Assembly (NCBI GenBank): GCA_964250215.1
Contig: CAXUEX010000066.1
Location: 1-14,860, forward strand
Direction of reading: 5' to 3'
DNA: 14,860 nucleotides
Source of the DNA: DAIDJM01 sp964250215
Lineage (GTDB): Bacteria; Pseudomonadota; Alphaproteobacteria; Acetobacterales; Acetobacteraceae
Shown here: positions 5,434-12,678 of the stretch, one piece after another
Position numbering within the stretch: the first letter of the stretch is position 1
Layout of the letters: each line of letters starts with the position of its first letter
Translations under genes and position numbers: made by a program
The notes under the pieces: generated by a model
The model's input: only the letters and a program-made list of their open reading frames with translations
Told to the model about the DNA's origin: nothing
Database searches by the model: none

Positions 5434-8196
5434 GTGCGACGTATCGCTTACCTTTCCCCGCTTCCGGGCCTGCTGGCGCTCAGCCTTGCCGCCCCGGCGC
5501 TGGCCACGCCTTCGGTGCCGTTCCCAACCTACACGGTCGGGCCGCAGCCGGACGGCTCGTATGTGATGTCGCCGAACCAGACCATCACGCCGGCGGGCAC
5601 GCTGGTGGCGCTGGGCTCCCCGGTGCGCGGCAAGACCATCGCCATCAACCCGAACCCGGCCAGCCGCACCGCCGCGGTGCTCACCATGACCGGCCCGGGC
5701 GCCGTGGAAGTGTTCGATCTGGTCAGCGGCCAGGTCGTGCAAACCTATTCGCCATTCGGCAACTCGGAAGGCTCCTACAAAGGACTTACGTATTCGGCCG
5801 ACGGCAGCAAGCTGTATCTCAGCCAGGATTACAGCAACAACGCCTATCCCAGCTATAGCGATGTGGCGATCGCCAACGTCGATCCCAGCACCGGCATGTT
5901 GTCCGATGCCAACACCGTGGCCCTGCCCGCCACCACCGCGATCAACCTCTACAGCCCCGGCGTCGCCTATCCCGGCGGCATCGCGCTATCGGCCGACGGC
6001 AGCAGCGCCTTTGTCACGCTGAACCAGAACAACACGCTCGGCGTCATCGATCTCACCGTCGCCGCCCCCGTGCTGAAGGCGCAAATCCCGGTCGGCAACA
6101 TCCCGAACGACGCCATCGTCGCACCGAACGGCTATGTGTATGTCAGCAACGAAGGCGGCCGCCCCGTGCAGCCGGGCGAGCATTTCGATTTCTCCTCGGG
6201 CACCGAAATCGTCGCCGACCCGATGCTGGATTTCGCCAGCACCGCCACCGTCTCGGTCATCGATCCGGCAAAAGGCCGCGTGGTCCACACGATCAATGTC
6301 GGCCTGCACCCGGCCGGCATGACGCTGTCCGGCACCATGCTCTATGTTGCCGATTCCTCCGGCGAAACGGTGTCGGTGATCGACACCACCAGCAACAAGG
6401 TGGTGCAGAAGATCGGTATCCGCGTGCCGCTGCAAACCCCATCCGCCTACGGCTCGAACCCCGCCGGCCTCGTCGTCGTCGGCACCACGCTGTATGTCAC
6501 GATGTACACGGCGAACGCCATCGCGGTGGTCGATCTCACTAACTCCACGCGCCCCGTCATGGGCTACATCCCCACCGCCGCCAATCCAACCACCATCGCG
6601 TATGATGCGGCGCACAACCAGCTCGTGGTCGCCGACGATATCGGCATCGGCGACCAGGGCTCGCAGGCCACGCTCTACAACGTCACCGGCTTCAACACGC
6701 ATCAGGACACGTCGGTCGTGAACCTGATCCCGCTGCCCTCGCAAACGCAGCTCGCCAACGACACCGTGCAGGTGATGCAGAACAATCACTGGGATCTCAC
6801 GGTGAACACGCAGATCGGGCCGAAATACGTCAACCCGAGCGCGCCGCCGCGCGCCATCCCCGAGCATCTCGGCGAGCCTTCGCTGATCAAGAAGGTGTTC
6901 CTCATCATCAAGGAAAACCGCACCTACGATCAGTTGTTCGGCGCCTTGCCGGGCGGCAACGGCGACGCCTCGCTCGCCGTGTTCGGCAATTACGTGCCGA
7001 ACCAGATCGCGCTGCTGAACCGGTTCGCGTTCCTCGACAACGTCTATGCCCCGAGCCGCCAATCCGCCGACGGGCATCCCTGGATCGTCACCGGCGAGTC
7101 CGCGTATTCCAACGGCATCCTCTCGCCGTACTGGGTCCGCTCCTATCCCGGCGGCAACTCCAACGATGTTATGACCTACACGCCGCGCGGCTTCCTGTGG
7201 GATCGCGCGCTCGCCGCCGGCCACACCGCGCGCCTATACGGCGAGTGGAGCAACCACTACACCGTGCCGTCGAAATACACCTGGTCGGACTGGTACTATT
7301 ATTCGCAGATCCTGGAAGGCAAGGTAAAAGGCCACTCGCCGATCAAACCCACCGACGACACCGAATACCCGGGCAACATTCCGCATCTGCACGCGCTGCT
7401 CGATACCCACTTCCCGTCATTCAACCTCGGCATCCCCGACCAGTATCGCGTCGATTACTGGCTGCCGATGTTCCAGAACCAGGTAGCCACCAACACGGTG
7501 CCCGATCTCACCGTGATGTGGATCATGTGCGACCACACGGCGGGCGGCGCCACCGGCTTCCCGATCCCCGCCGCCGAGCAGGCCGACAACGATCTCGCCG
7601 TCGGCCGCATCGTCGAAGCGGTCAGCAACAGCCCGATCTGGAACCAGTCGGCGATCTTCGTCGAGGAAGACGACGCGCAGAACGGCGTCGATCACATCGA
7701 CGGCCACCGCCAGCCGGTGCAGGTCATCAGCCCCTACGTGGTGCCCAGCAACGGCCAGGCCGACCACACCACCTACACCGCCGCCAGCATGAACCGCACC
7801 ATCGAGCAGATCCTCGGCATCACGCCGATGACGCAGTTCGATCTGGTGGCCTCGCCGATGCGCACCGTGTTCACCGACACCCCGGTGAACAGCGCGCCCT
7901 TCGCCCACGTGCCGCCCACCATCGCGCTCGATACCCTGCCGGGCCAGGGTGGCGCGAAACACGGGCAAGCTGCGCAGCACGCCTCGCTGCAACTGGAAGA
8001 CGCCTGGCGGCAGGCGGCCGATGCGCTGGTGCAACAGGGCCAGTTCGCGAAAGCCGACCAGATCGACCCCGACTGGCTGAACCACGCGATCTGGTATGCT
8101 TCCACAGGCTTCACCCGCCCCTACCCGGGCGAAAAAGGCCTGCTGCAGCCGAGCGCGCTCACGGCCAAGAAGCAGAAAGCCGATCTCGACGACTGA
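5434..8196 (+). CDS. Secreted YVTN/YncE beta-propeller and phosphoesterase (alkaline phosphatase/phospholipase C-like) protein
   Basis: A 920-residue two-domain protein. A signal peptide (RR, then a hydrophobic core) ends at ALA, residue 24. Residues about 40-450 are YVTN-type beta-propeller repeats, for example VSVIDPAKGRVVHTINVG and VSVIDTTSNKVVQKIGIR. From about 485 comes a phosphoesterase domain of the phospholipase C/AcpA superfamily: KENRTYDQLFG at 493-503 carries the metal-binding Glu-Asn pair (494-495), SADGHPW follows, and DDAQNGVDHIDGHR at 746-759 is the closing metal motif. The likely role is cleavage of phosphate esters or phospholipids in the periplasm or outside; the substrate is unknown. 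The propeller may bind a partner or shield the active site. GTG 5434 is chosen because AGGAG at 5422-5426 sits seven bases upstream and the signal peptide begins there. It stands alone between a hairpin and a terminator. No damage is seen. Confidence 0.88.
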   Translation: MRRIAYLSPLPGLLALSLAAPALATPSVPFPTYTVGPQPDGSYVMSPNQTITPAGTLVALGSPVRGKTIAINPNPASRTAAVLTMTGPGAVEVFDLVSGQVVQTYSPFGNSEGSYKGLTYSADGSKLYLSQDYSNNAYPSYSDVAIANVDPSTGMLSDANTVALPATTAINLYSPGVAYPGGIALSADGSSAFVTLNQNNTLGVIDLTVAAPVLKAQIPVGNIPNDAIVAPNGYVYVSNEGGRPVQPGEHFDFSSGTEIVADPMLDFASTATVSVIDPAKGRVVHTINVGLHPAGMTLSGTMLYVADSSGETVSVIDTTSNKVVQKIGIRVPLQTPSAYGSNPAGLVVVGTTLYVTMYTANAIAVVDLTNSTRPVMGYIPTAANPTTIAYDAAHNQLVVADDIGIGDQGSQATLYNVTGFNTHQDTSVVNLIPLPSQTQLANDTVQVMQNNHWDLTVNTQIGPKYVNPSAPPRAIPEHLGEPSLIKKVFLIIKENRTYDQLFGALPGGNGDASLAVFGNYVPNQIALLNRFAFLDNVYAPSRQSADGHPWIVTGESAYSNGILSPYWVRSYPGGNSNDVMTYTPRGFLWDRALAAGHTARLYGEWSNHYTVPSKYTWSDWYYYSQILEGKVKGHSPIKPTDDTEYPGNIPHLHALLDTHFPSFNLGIPDQYRVDYWLPMFQNQVATNTVPDLTVMWIMCDHTAGGATGFPIPAAEQADNDLAVGRIVEAVSNSPIWNQSAIFVEEDDAQNGVDHIDGHRQPVQVISPYVVPSNGQADHTTYTAASMNRTIEQILGITPMTQFDLVASPMRTVFTDTPVNSAPFAHVPPTIALDTLPGQGGAKHGQAAQHASLQLEDAWRQAADALVQQGQFAKADQIDPDWLNHAIWYASTGFTRPYPGEKGLLQPSALTAKKQKADLDD

Positions 8197-8204
8197 TGGA
8201 ACAG

Positions 8205-8234
8205 GGGCCGGTTCCTCGCTGGAGGGACCGGCTC
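8205..8234 (+). terminator. Hairpin terminator after the phosphoesterase gene
   Basis: GGGCCGGTTCC (8205-8215) can pair with GGGACCGGCTC (8224-8234) around an eight-base loop, an 11-bp stem with two G-T wobbles. CTTTCCC follows, a short pyrimidine tract rather than a full U-run. It lies nine bases after the phosphoesterase stop and in the convergent gap with the GT61 gene, so it may slow transcription from both sides. The rest of the 119-bp gap, to 8315, shows nothing else. Confidence 0.6.
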
Positions 8235-8315
8235 TTTCCCTGAGAATGTGCTTGTTCCGCCTTTGTCTTGCCGGGCCGCCTTGCCGGTCAAGCCACCGCC
8301 CGACCCCGGTAGGCT

Positions 8316-9488
8316 TCAGGCCGCGCGCGCCGGTTCCGGCAGGGCGGCGGCAACCGCCGCGGCGACGTGGCCCACCGGCACCTCCCACGGCGTGGTGTGG
8401 AACGCCAGATCGAGTTCGGGCCAGGGCCGGCGGGCGCGGCCCAGCACGCAATCGTAGCGGACCTGCATCAACGCCGCGAGGTGGCGGAAACACCAGTTCA
8501 CGTAGGCGTCCATCAGCAGCTCGATCAGGATGCAGCCGGGGCGGGCGTAGCCGATATTGGTAAGGCCGGCGCCGTGCGGGGCAACGATGAGTTCGGCGTT
8601 GCGGAACAGCCGGATCTGGTCGGCCACCGGCATGGCTTCCAGCCGCACCGCCGTGAAGCCGAGCGATTGCAACGCGGCAACAAGCTCGTTTTCGTTCGTC
8701 AGCGGGCGCAGCCGCGAGCCCCGCCGGTCGATATAAATCCGCCGGGGCATGCGTCGCGCCCAGGGCGCGGGCGCGGGCGGCACGTTGGCCGAAACCCGGC
8801 GAAAGAACTCGCCGACGCAAGGGTGGTAGCAGGATTCGCCGCAGACCGACATCGGGTAGATCAGCGTTTCCACCAGCAGCGTTTCGTCGCGGGCCACCTC
8901 CACGATTTCCAGGCTGGGCAGCAGATCGAGCAGCCGCAGCACTTCCGGCTGCGCCACGGCGCCCTTCGGCAGCAGCAGGCCGGCGGCGGCGGCGAGATAA
9001 TTGTCCGGCACTGCGGCGAGGCGCGCCAGGCTGAGCAGCATGGAATGGAAATAATTCGCCTCGCCGCCGGTGAGCGCCGCGATCCATGTGCCGGCGAGCC
9101 GCCGCGGCGGCTGCGACGGGATGGCGATGGCGCGCACCAGGTTGCGATAGGCGTGCGTGGCGGGGGTGGTGAAAGAAAGGGTTTCCGAAATGGCCTGATC
9201 GGCGACCGCCAGGATGCCGGCCGAGGAATGCACCAGCGTTTGGTGCAGCACGAAAAGCGGCGGTGCAAAGCTTTCGTAATGCGGATGCATCCATGCGCCC
9301 GGCTCCGGCATCTCGCGCGAGGGCCATTGCTCCATGAACATGCGGCCGATTTCCAGCGGCGGCAGCCGGACGCGGGCGGGCGCCAGGGAATGGCGGTGTT
9401 CCACGGCGCAGCCGGGGCCCATCAGGCCGAGCAGGCCGAGCGCCTCGATCGGCTTGGTATGCAGAATGGTTTCCCCGGCGACCTGCAT
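8316..9488 (-). CDS. Glycosyltransferase family 61 (DUF563) protein
   Basis: A 390-residue protein recognised by its C-terminal half. RRIYIDRRGSR at about 249-259, PLTNENELVAALQSLGF at about 262-278 and the A/V-APHGAGLTN block at about 302-311 are the conserved pieces of GT61 (DUF563) enzymes, which include plant beta-xylosyl/arabinosyltransferases and many bacterial surface-polysaccharide enzymes. The N-terminal half is less conserved. No signal peptide or membrane segment is evident, so it probably acts in the cytoplasm. Donor and acceptor sugars are not predictable. ATG 9488 is chosen because GGGAG (9498-9494) lies five bases upstream and the ATG overlaps the rsmD TGA by one base (TGATG); TTG 9503 would add five residues. 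It is the last gene of a four-gene minus-strand run and is unrelated in function to rsmD, so it may simply borrow a housekeeping promoter. Confidence 0.85.
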   Translation of the reverse strand: MQVAGETILHTKPIEALGLLGLMGPGCAVEHRHSLAPARVRLPPLEIGRMFMEQWPSREMPEPGAWMHPHYESFAPPLFVLHQTLVHSSAGILAVADQAISETLSFTTPATHAYRNLVRAIAIPSQPPRRLAGTWIAALTGGEANYFHSMLLSLARLAAVPDNYLAAAAGLLLPKGAVAQPEVLRLLDLLPSLEIVEVARDETLLVETLIYPMSVCGESCYHPCVGEFFRRVSANVPPAPAPWARRMPRRIYIDRRGSRLRPLTNENELVAALQSLGFTAVRLEAMPVADQIRLFRNAELIVAPHGAGLTNIGYARPGCILIELLMDAYVNWCFRHLAALMQVRYDCVLGRARRPWPELDLAFHTTPWEVPVGHVAAAVAAALPEPARAA

Positions 9489-10036
9489 CAAATCTCCCGC
9501 CAAGCGACAACTCTGGCTGCGCCATACACCTTATTGGTTAATAATGACTCCCGATTCGGCACAGAATCAAGTCTTCCCAGTTCGGCCACCACAAGGCTGC
9601 CAGGGGCCAGCCAGGCGGTGGCCCGGAGGGCGACGAGCGAGGCTGGCAACAAATCCTTGCCATAGGGTGCATCGAGAAAGATCAGCGCCTGCGGCGTGCC
9701 CGGCGGCGGCCGCCGCATGTCGGCCGCGATCACCCGGGTTTGTTTCGCCGCGTCGAGCAAAGCGATGTTGCCGGCGATGGCCGCGAGCGCCGCACGGTCC
9801 TGTTCGATGAACGTGCAGAAGCCGGCGCCGCGCGAGAGCGCTTCCAGGCCCATGGCGCCGGAGCCCGCGAAGCCGTCGAGCACGGCGGCACCCTGCAGCC
9901 AGGCGCGGCCGGCCCAGGGCGCGTGCAGCAGCATGTCGAAAATCGCCTGCCGGGCGCGATTGGCGGTGGGGCGAGTGGTTTCGCCGGCGGGCGCCGCAAG
10001 CCTTCTGCCGCGCCAGGCACCGCCGACGATGTGCAA
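9488..10036 (-). CDS. rsmD: 16S rRNA (guanine-966-N2)-methyltransferase RsmD
   Basis: A 182-residue SAM-dependent methyltransferase of normal RsmD length. The N-terminus HIVGGAWRGRRLAAPAG followed by RPTANRARQAIFDML is the RsmD signature. SAM-binding motif I, DGFAGSGAMG, is at residues 54-63. Motif IV reads DAPY at 122-125, where the family usually has DPPY. RsmD methylates G966 (E. coli numbering) of 16S rRNA in the small subunit using SAM. TTG 10036 is chosen because the conserved domain begins right there. The frame runs open far upstream inside the pseudouridine synthase gene, but that part is not RsmD-like. The only in-frame alternative near by is a CTG at 10063. There is a 23-base gap from the upstream gene and a one-base overlap with the GT61 gene. 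Confidence 0.88.
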   Translation of the reverse strand: MHIVGGAWRGRRLAAPAGETTRPTANRARQAIFDMLLHAPWAGRAWLQGAAVLDGFAGSGAMGLEALSRGAGFCTFIEQDRAALAAIAGNIALLDAAKQTRVIAADMRRPPPGTPQALIFLDAPYGKDLLPASLVALRATAWLAPGSLVVAELGRLDSVPNRESLLTNKVYGAARVVAWREI

Positions 10037-10059
10037 ACCGGACGGTCGGTTGGCACGGC

Positions 10060-10812
10060 TCAGGCCGGCTTTTCCCGAAGCTGGTCGCGCAGCACGCGGG
10101 GTGGCACCTCCTCCACGCCGGAGCGGGGCAAATTGCCGAGCTGGAACGGACCGTAGGCGATCCGGATCAGCCTCGTGACCCCGAGTTGCAAATGCGCCAT
10201 CACGCGGCGGATTTCGCGGTTGCGGCCTTCGCGCAGCGATACGGTGAGCCACGCATTGGCGCCGCGGCGGCTGTCCAGCCCCGCCTCGATGGGCCCATAC
10301 GCAACGCCGCCGATAATAACGCCGGCGGCGAGGCGCGCGAGGGCGGCGGCATCCGGCTCGCCGTGCACCCGCACGCGGTAGCGGCGGAGCCAGCCATTGC
10401 TGGGCAGCTCCAGGCGGCGCGCCAGCGCGCCGTCGTTGGTCAGCAGCAACAGGCCCTCGCTGTTGAGATCCAGCCGGCCGACGCTGACCACGCGCGGCAG
10501 GCCGGGCGGCAGCTTGTCGAACACCGTGGGCCGGCCTTCCGGGTCGCGATGCGTGGTCACCAGGCCGTCGGGCTTGTGATAGCGGAACAGCCGGGTGCGT
10601 TCGGCGGCGCCGACGAGCTCGCCGTTCACCGTTACGATATCGGCAGCGGTAACGAAGGTAGCCGGGTGTTCGACCGGGCTGCCGTTGAGGGCGACGCGGC
10701 GCTCGGCGATCAGGCGTTCGGCATCGCGCCGGCTCGCCACGCCGGCGCGCGCCAGGAACTTGGCGATGCGGTCGCCCACCTGGGCACGGGCGCCGGCCCC
10801 GGCCTCCGTCAT
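10060..10812 (-). CDS. rluB: 23S rRNA pseudouridine synthase, RluB/RsuA family
   Basis: A 250-residue protein. Residues about 12-65 form an S4 RNA-binding domain (RIAKFLARAGVASRRDAERLI). A pseudouridine synthase domain follows. RYHKPDGLVTTHRDPEGRPT at 77-96 is typical of RluB, and VGRLDLNSEGLLLLTNDG at 111-128 holds the catalytic Asp 115. GRNREIRRVMAHLQLGVTRL is the usual closing motif. RluB isomerises U2605 of 23S rRNA; the close relatives RluE and RsuA act on other uridines, so the exact target is inferred from the DPEGRPTVFD segment. ATG 10812 overlaps the TGA of the upstream hydrolase gene (ATGA), which suggests coupling, as no strong Shine-Dalgarno is seen. It lacks the long basic tail of E. 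coli RluB. Confidence 0.85.
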   Translation of the reverse strand: MTEAGAGARAQVGDRIAKFLARAGVASRRDAERLIAERRVALNGSPVEHPATFVTAADIVTVNGELVGAAERTRLFRYHKPDGLVTTHRDPEGRPTVFDKLPPGLPRVVSVGRLDLNSEGLLLLTNDGALARRLELPSNGWLRRYRVRVHGEPDAAALARLAAGVIIGGVAYGPIEAGLDSRRGANAWLTVSLREGRNREIRRVMAHLQLGVTRLIRIAYGPFQLGNLPRSGVEEVPPRVLRDQLREKPA

Positions 10813-11522
10813 GCGCGCGCGGCTTCGATCAGCGCCCGAAACAGGCGCGCATCGGCAGGATCGATGCGGAACTCCGGGTGCCATTGCACGCCGAGCACGA
10901 AGCGGTGCGCCGGGGATTCGATGCCCTCGATGATGCCGTCCGGCGCGGTGGCGTTCGCGCGCGCACTGGGACCCGGATCGGCGACGGCCTGGTGGTGCGA
11001 GGAGTTCACCTGCATCGTGTCGCTGCCGGCGATGCGGTGCAACAGCGAGCCGGGTGCAATGGCAACGCTGTGGCCGGGCTCGTGCCGCGGGTTCGGCTGT
11101 TCGTGCGGCAGCGCGCCGGGCACGGCATCGGGAATGTGCTGAATGAGCGTGCCGCCGAGCAGCACGGCGAGCAGTTGCTGGCCACCGCAGATGCCCAGCA
11201 CCGGCAGGTTGCGATCCAGCGCCCCGCGCAGCAGGGCCGCCTCGGCCTGCGTGCGGCCCTGCTTGAGCGTGACGCTGCCGTGGGTTTCGCGGGCGCCATA
11301 CAGTGCCGGATCGACATCGAAGGCGCCACCGGTGACGATGAGCGCGTCGATCCTGTCGAGCATCTGCGTGGCGAGCTCGGGCAGATGCGGCAGGGCCAGC
11401 GGCAGGCCGCCGGCTTCGGCCACCGCTTCGGCATAATTGGCGCGCAGCGCATACCAGGGATAGGCCGAGTATTGACCCGGCGGTTCGGCATCGAGCGTCA
11501 GGCCGATTACGGGGTGCGTCAT
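10809..11522 (-). CDS. Class I glutamine amidotransferase-like hydrolase, peptidase C26 (PuuD-like)
   Basis: A 237-residue protein with the C26 triad: nucleophile Cys 112 in LGICGGQQLL, and His 215 and Glu 217 in VQWHPEF. IVTGGAFDVDPALYG at 62-76 and SSHHQAV at 174-180 are typical of gamma-glutamyl-gamma-aminobutyrate hydrolase (PuuD) relatives. These cytoplasmic enzymes cleave gamma-glutamyl amides; PuuD works in putrescine breakdown. No other putrescine gene is nearby, so the true substrate is uncertain. ATG 11522 starts the conserved HPVIGLTLD segment; no clear ribosome binding site is visible. It is divergent from tadA and is the first gene of the minus-strand run, linked to rluB by a four-base ATGA overlap. 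Confidence 0.84.
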   Translation of the reverse strand: MTHPVIGLTLDAEPPGQYSAYPWYALRANYAEAVAEAGGLPLALPHLPELATQMLDRIDALIVTGGAFDVDPALYGARETHGSVTLKQGRTQAEAALLRGALDRNLPVLGICGGQQLLAVLLGGTLIQHIPDAVPGALPHEQPNPRHEPGHSVAIAPGSLLHRIAGSDTMQVNSSHHQAVADPGPSARANATAPDGIIEGIESPAHRFVLGVQWHPEFRIDPADARLFRALIEAARA

Positions 11523-11566
11523 CAAGGGAGTGGTAGGGTTTGCACGGCGCGCTGGCCAGAGAGCCG

Positions 11567-11998
11567 ATGGACCTTGCCATCGAAGCGGCGCGGGAAGCCG
11601 GCGCCCGCGGCGAGGTGCCGGTGGGCGCCGTGGTAATCGGGCCGGACGGCGCCGTGCTGGCGGTGCGCGGCAACGCGGTGGAAGCCGGGCACGACGCCGC
11701 AGCCCATGCGGAACTGCTGGCCATGCGGCAGGCGGCGGCGCTTCTGGGCTCGGCGCGGCTGGCGGGGTGCGATCTGTATGCAACGCTGGAGCCGTGCCCG
11801 ATGTGCGCGGCCGCGGCGGCGCTGTTCCGGGTGCGCCGGCTGGTGTTCGGCGCCTACGATCCGAAAGGCGGCGGCGTGGAGCACGGGCCGCGCGTGTTCG
11901 CAACGTCGCCGCACCTGCACCGGCCGGAGGTGGTGGGCGGGTTGCGCGAGGCCGAATGCGCGGCGCTGCTGCGAGGGTTTTTCCGGGAGCGGCGGTAA
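11567..11998 (+). CDS. tadA: tRNA-specific adenosine deaminase TadA
   Basis: A 143-residue zinc-dependent deaminase of the CDA fold. The zinc and proton-shuttle motif HAE is at residues 47-49, and the second zinc motif PCPMC gives Cys 77 and Cys 80. The run EVPVGAVVI near the start and the C-terminal DPKGGGVEHGPRVF plus ECAALLRGFFRERR are typical of alphaproteobacterial TadA. It converts A34 to inosine in the anticodon of tRNA-Arg(ACG), an essential step for reading CGN codons. ATG 11567 is chosen because AGAGAG lies just upstream and it aligns with short family starts; TTG 11540 would add nine residues. The gap to the divergent C26 hydrolase gene is at most 44 bp, so promoters for the two must overlap each other or coding sequence. 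Confidence 0.9.
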   Translation: MDLAIEAAREAGARGEVPVGAVVIGPDGAVLAVRGNAVEAGHDAAAHAELLAMRQAAALLGSARLAGCDLYATLEPCPMCAAAAALFRVRRLVFGAYDPKGGGVEHGPRVFATSPHLHRPEVVGGLREAECAALLRGFFRERR

Positions 11999-12012
11999 GA
12001 TTTTGACGTTCG

Positions 12013-12062
12013 CTGCAACCCGGCCATGCGAATTGCAGTTTCGGGCCGATTTGTGCAATCCG
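12013..12062. repeat. Short repeats between tadA and hslV
   Basis: In the 119-bp tadA-hslV gap, CTGCAA (12013-12018) and TTGCAG (12033-12038) form a perfect six-base inverted repeat with a 14-base loop. TGCAACCCG (12014-12022) is echoed by TGCAATCCG (12054-12062), 40 bp further on, inside TTGTGCAA. This stretch is less GC-rich than its surroundings. It may hold a weak terminator for tadA or an operator. No T-run follows the stem, and no known regulator site is recognised. Confidence 0.3.
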
Positions 12063-12079
12063 CGACCCGCAGCCGACAT

Positions 12080-12108
12080 CTTGGCCGCGATACGGCGCGT
12101 CACCATCT
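12080..12108 (+). promoter_or_regulatory. Candidate heat-shock (sigma-32/RpoH) promoter of hslVU
   Basis: CTTGGCC (12080-12086) and CACCATCT (12101-12108) are separated by 14 bases. The E. coli sigma-32 consensus is CTTGAAA, 11-16 bases, then CCCCATNT; the -10 part matches at seven of eight positions (taking N as a match) and the -35 keeps the essential CTTG. hslVU is a classic heat-shock operon, so the location fits. Transcription would start near 12115, only a few bases before ATG 12118, giving an almost leaderless mRNA. That agrees with the lack of a Shine-Dalgarno before hslV. Confidence 0.42.
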
Positions 12109-12117
12109 GCCGCCGTC

Positions 12118-12678
12118 ATGCAACAGACAGTGGCGCCAGACCCGGTAGGCTGGCACGGTACTACCATCCTCTGCGTGCGTCACGCGGGACAGGTGGCCAT
12201 GGCTGGGGACGGTCAGGTGACCATGGGACAGACCGTGGTGAAGGGCAACGCGCGCAAGGTGCGGCGGATCGGGCCGGACGGGGCGGTGATTACCGGCTTC
12301 GCAGGCGCCACGGCCGATGCGTTCACGCTGCTGGAACGGCTGGAGTCGAAGCTGGAGCGGTTTCCCAACCAGCTCGAACGGGCCTGCGTGGAGCTGGCCA
12401 AGGATTGGCGCATGGACCGCTATCTGCGCCGGCTGGAGGCGATGATGGCGGTGGCCGATCGCGAGCGCAGCTTCACCCTCACCGGCAACGGCGACGTGCT
12501 GGAACCCGAGGATGGCGTGATCGCGATCGGCTCGGGCGGCAACTACGCACTGGCGGCGGCACGCGCGCTCACCGGTGTTGCGGGAATGACGGCGGAGCAG
12601 ATCGCTCGCCGGAGCTTGGAGATCGCGGCGGATATCTGCGTGTTCACGAACCGCTCGATTGTTGTGGAGACGCTGTGA
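12118..12678 (+). CDS. hslV: ATP-dependent protease peptidase subunit HslV
   Basis: A 186-residue threonine protease of the proteasome beta-subunit family. The sequence HGTTILCVR at 13-21 shows the processing site; by analogy with E. coli HslV the mature enzyme starts at Thr 15, the nucleophile, after removal of a 14-residue propeptide. AMAGDGQVTMG at 27-37, VKGNARKVRRI at 41-51 and IGSGGNYALAAARAL are all HslV signatures. HslV forms a double hexamer in the cytoplasm, capped by HslU, and degrades unfolded and specific regulatory proteins. ATG 12118 is the only good start before the Thr; no ribosome binding site is seen. The TGA overlaps the hslU ATG (TGATG). Confidence 0.95.
   Translation: MQQTVAPDPVGWHGTTILCVRHAGQVAMAGDGQVTMGQTVVKGNARKVRRIGPDGAVITGFAGATADAFTLLERLESKLERFPNQLERACVELAKDWRMDRYLRRLEAMMAVADRERSFTLTGNGDVLEPEDGVIAIGSGGNYALAAARALTGVAGMTAEQIARRSLEIAADICVFTNRSIVVETL

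Noticed and set aside
7417..9525. A 702-codon minus-strand open frame across the phosphoesterase and GT61 genes.
   Set aside because: It is antisense to one gene and out of frame with the other; its translation is Arg/Gly/Ala-rich with no recognisable domain. Long spurious frames are expected at this GC content.
8367..9665. A 432-codon plus-strand frame opposite GT61 and rsmD.
   Set aside because: It has no motif and is the antisense shadow of two recognised genes.
10813..11724. A long N-terminal extension of the pseudouridine synthase (554 codons).
   Set aside because: It lies in another frame of the C26 hydrolase gene and has no domain; ATG 10812 starts just before the S4 domain.
12003..12032. 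TTGACG at 12003-12008 as the -35 of a housekeeping promoter for hslV.
   Set aside because: No acceptable -10 lies 16-18 bases downstream; the sigma-32-like pair nearer the gene fits better.
11706..12677. An N-terminal extension of hslU running back through hslV and tadA (771 codons in total).
   Set aside because: The upstream part is out of frame with both recognised genes and is not HslU-like; ATG 12678 gives the family length.
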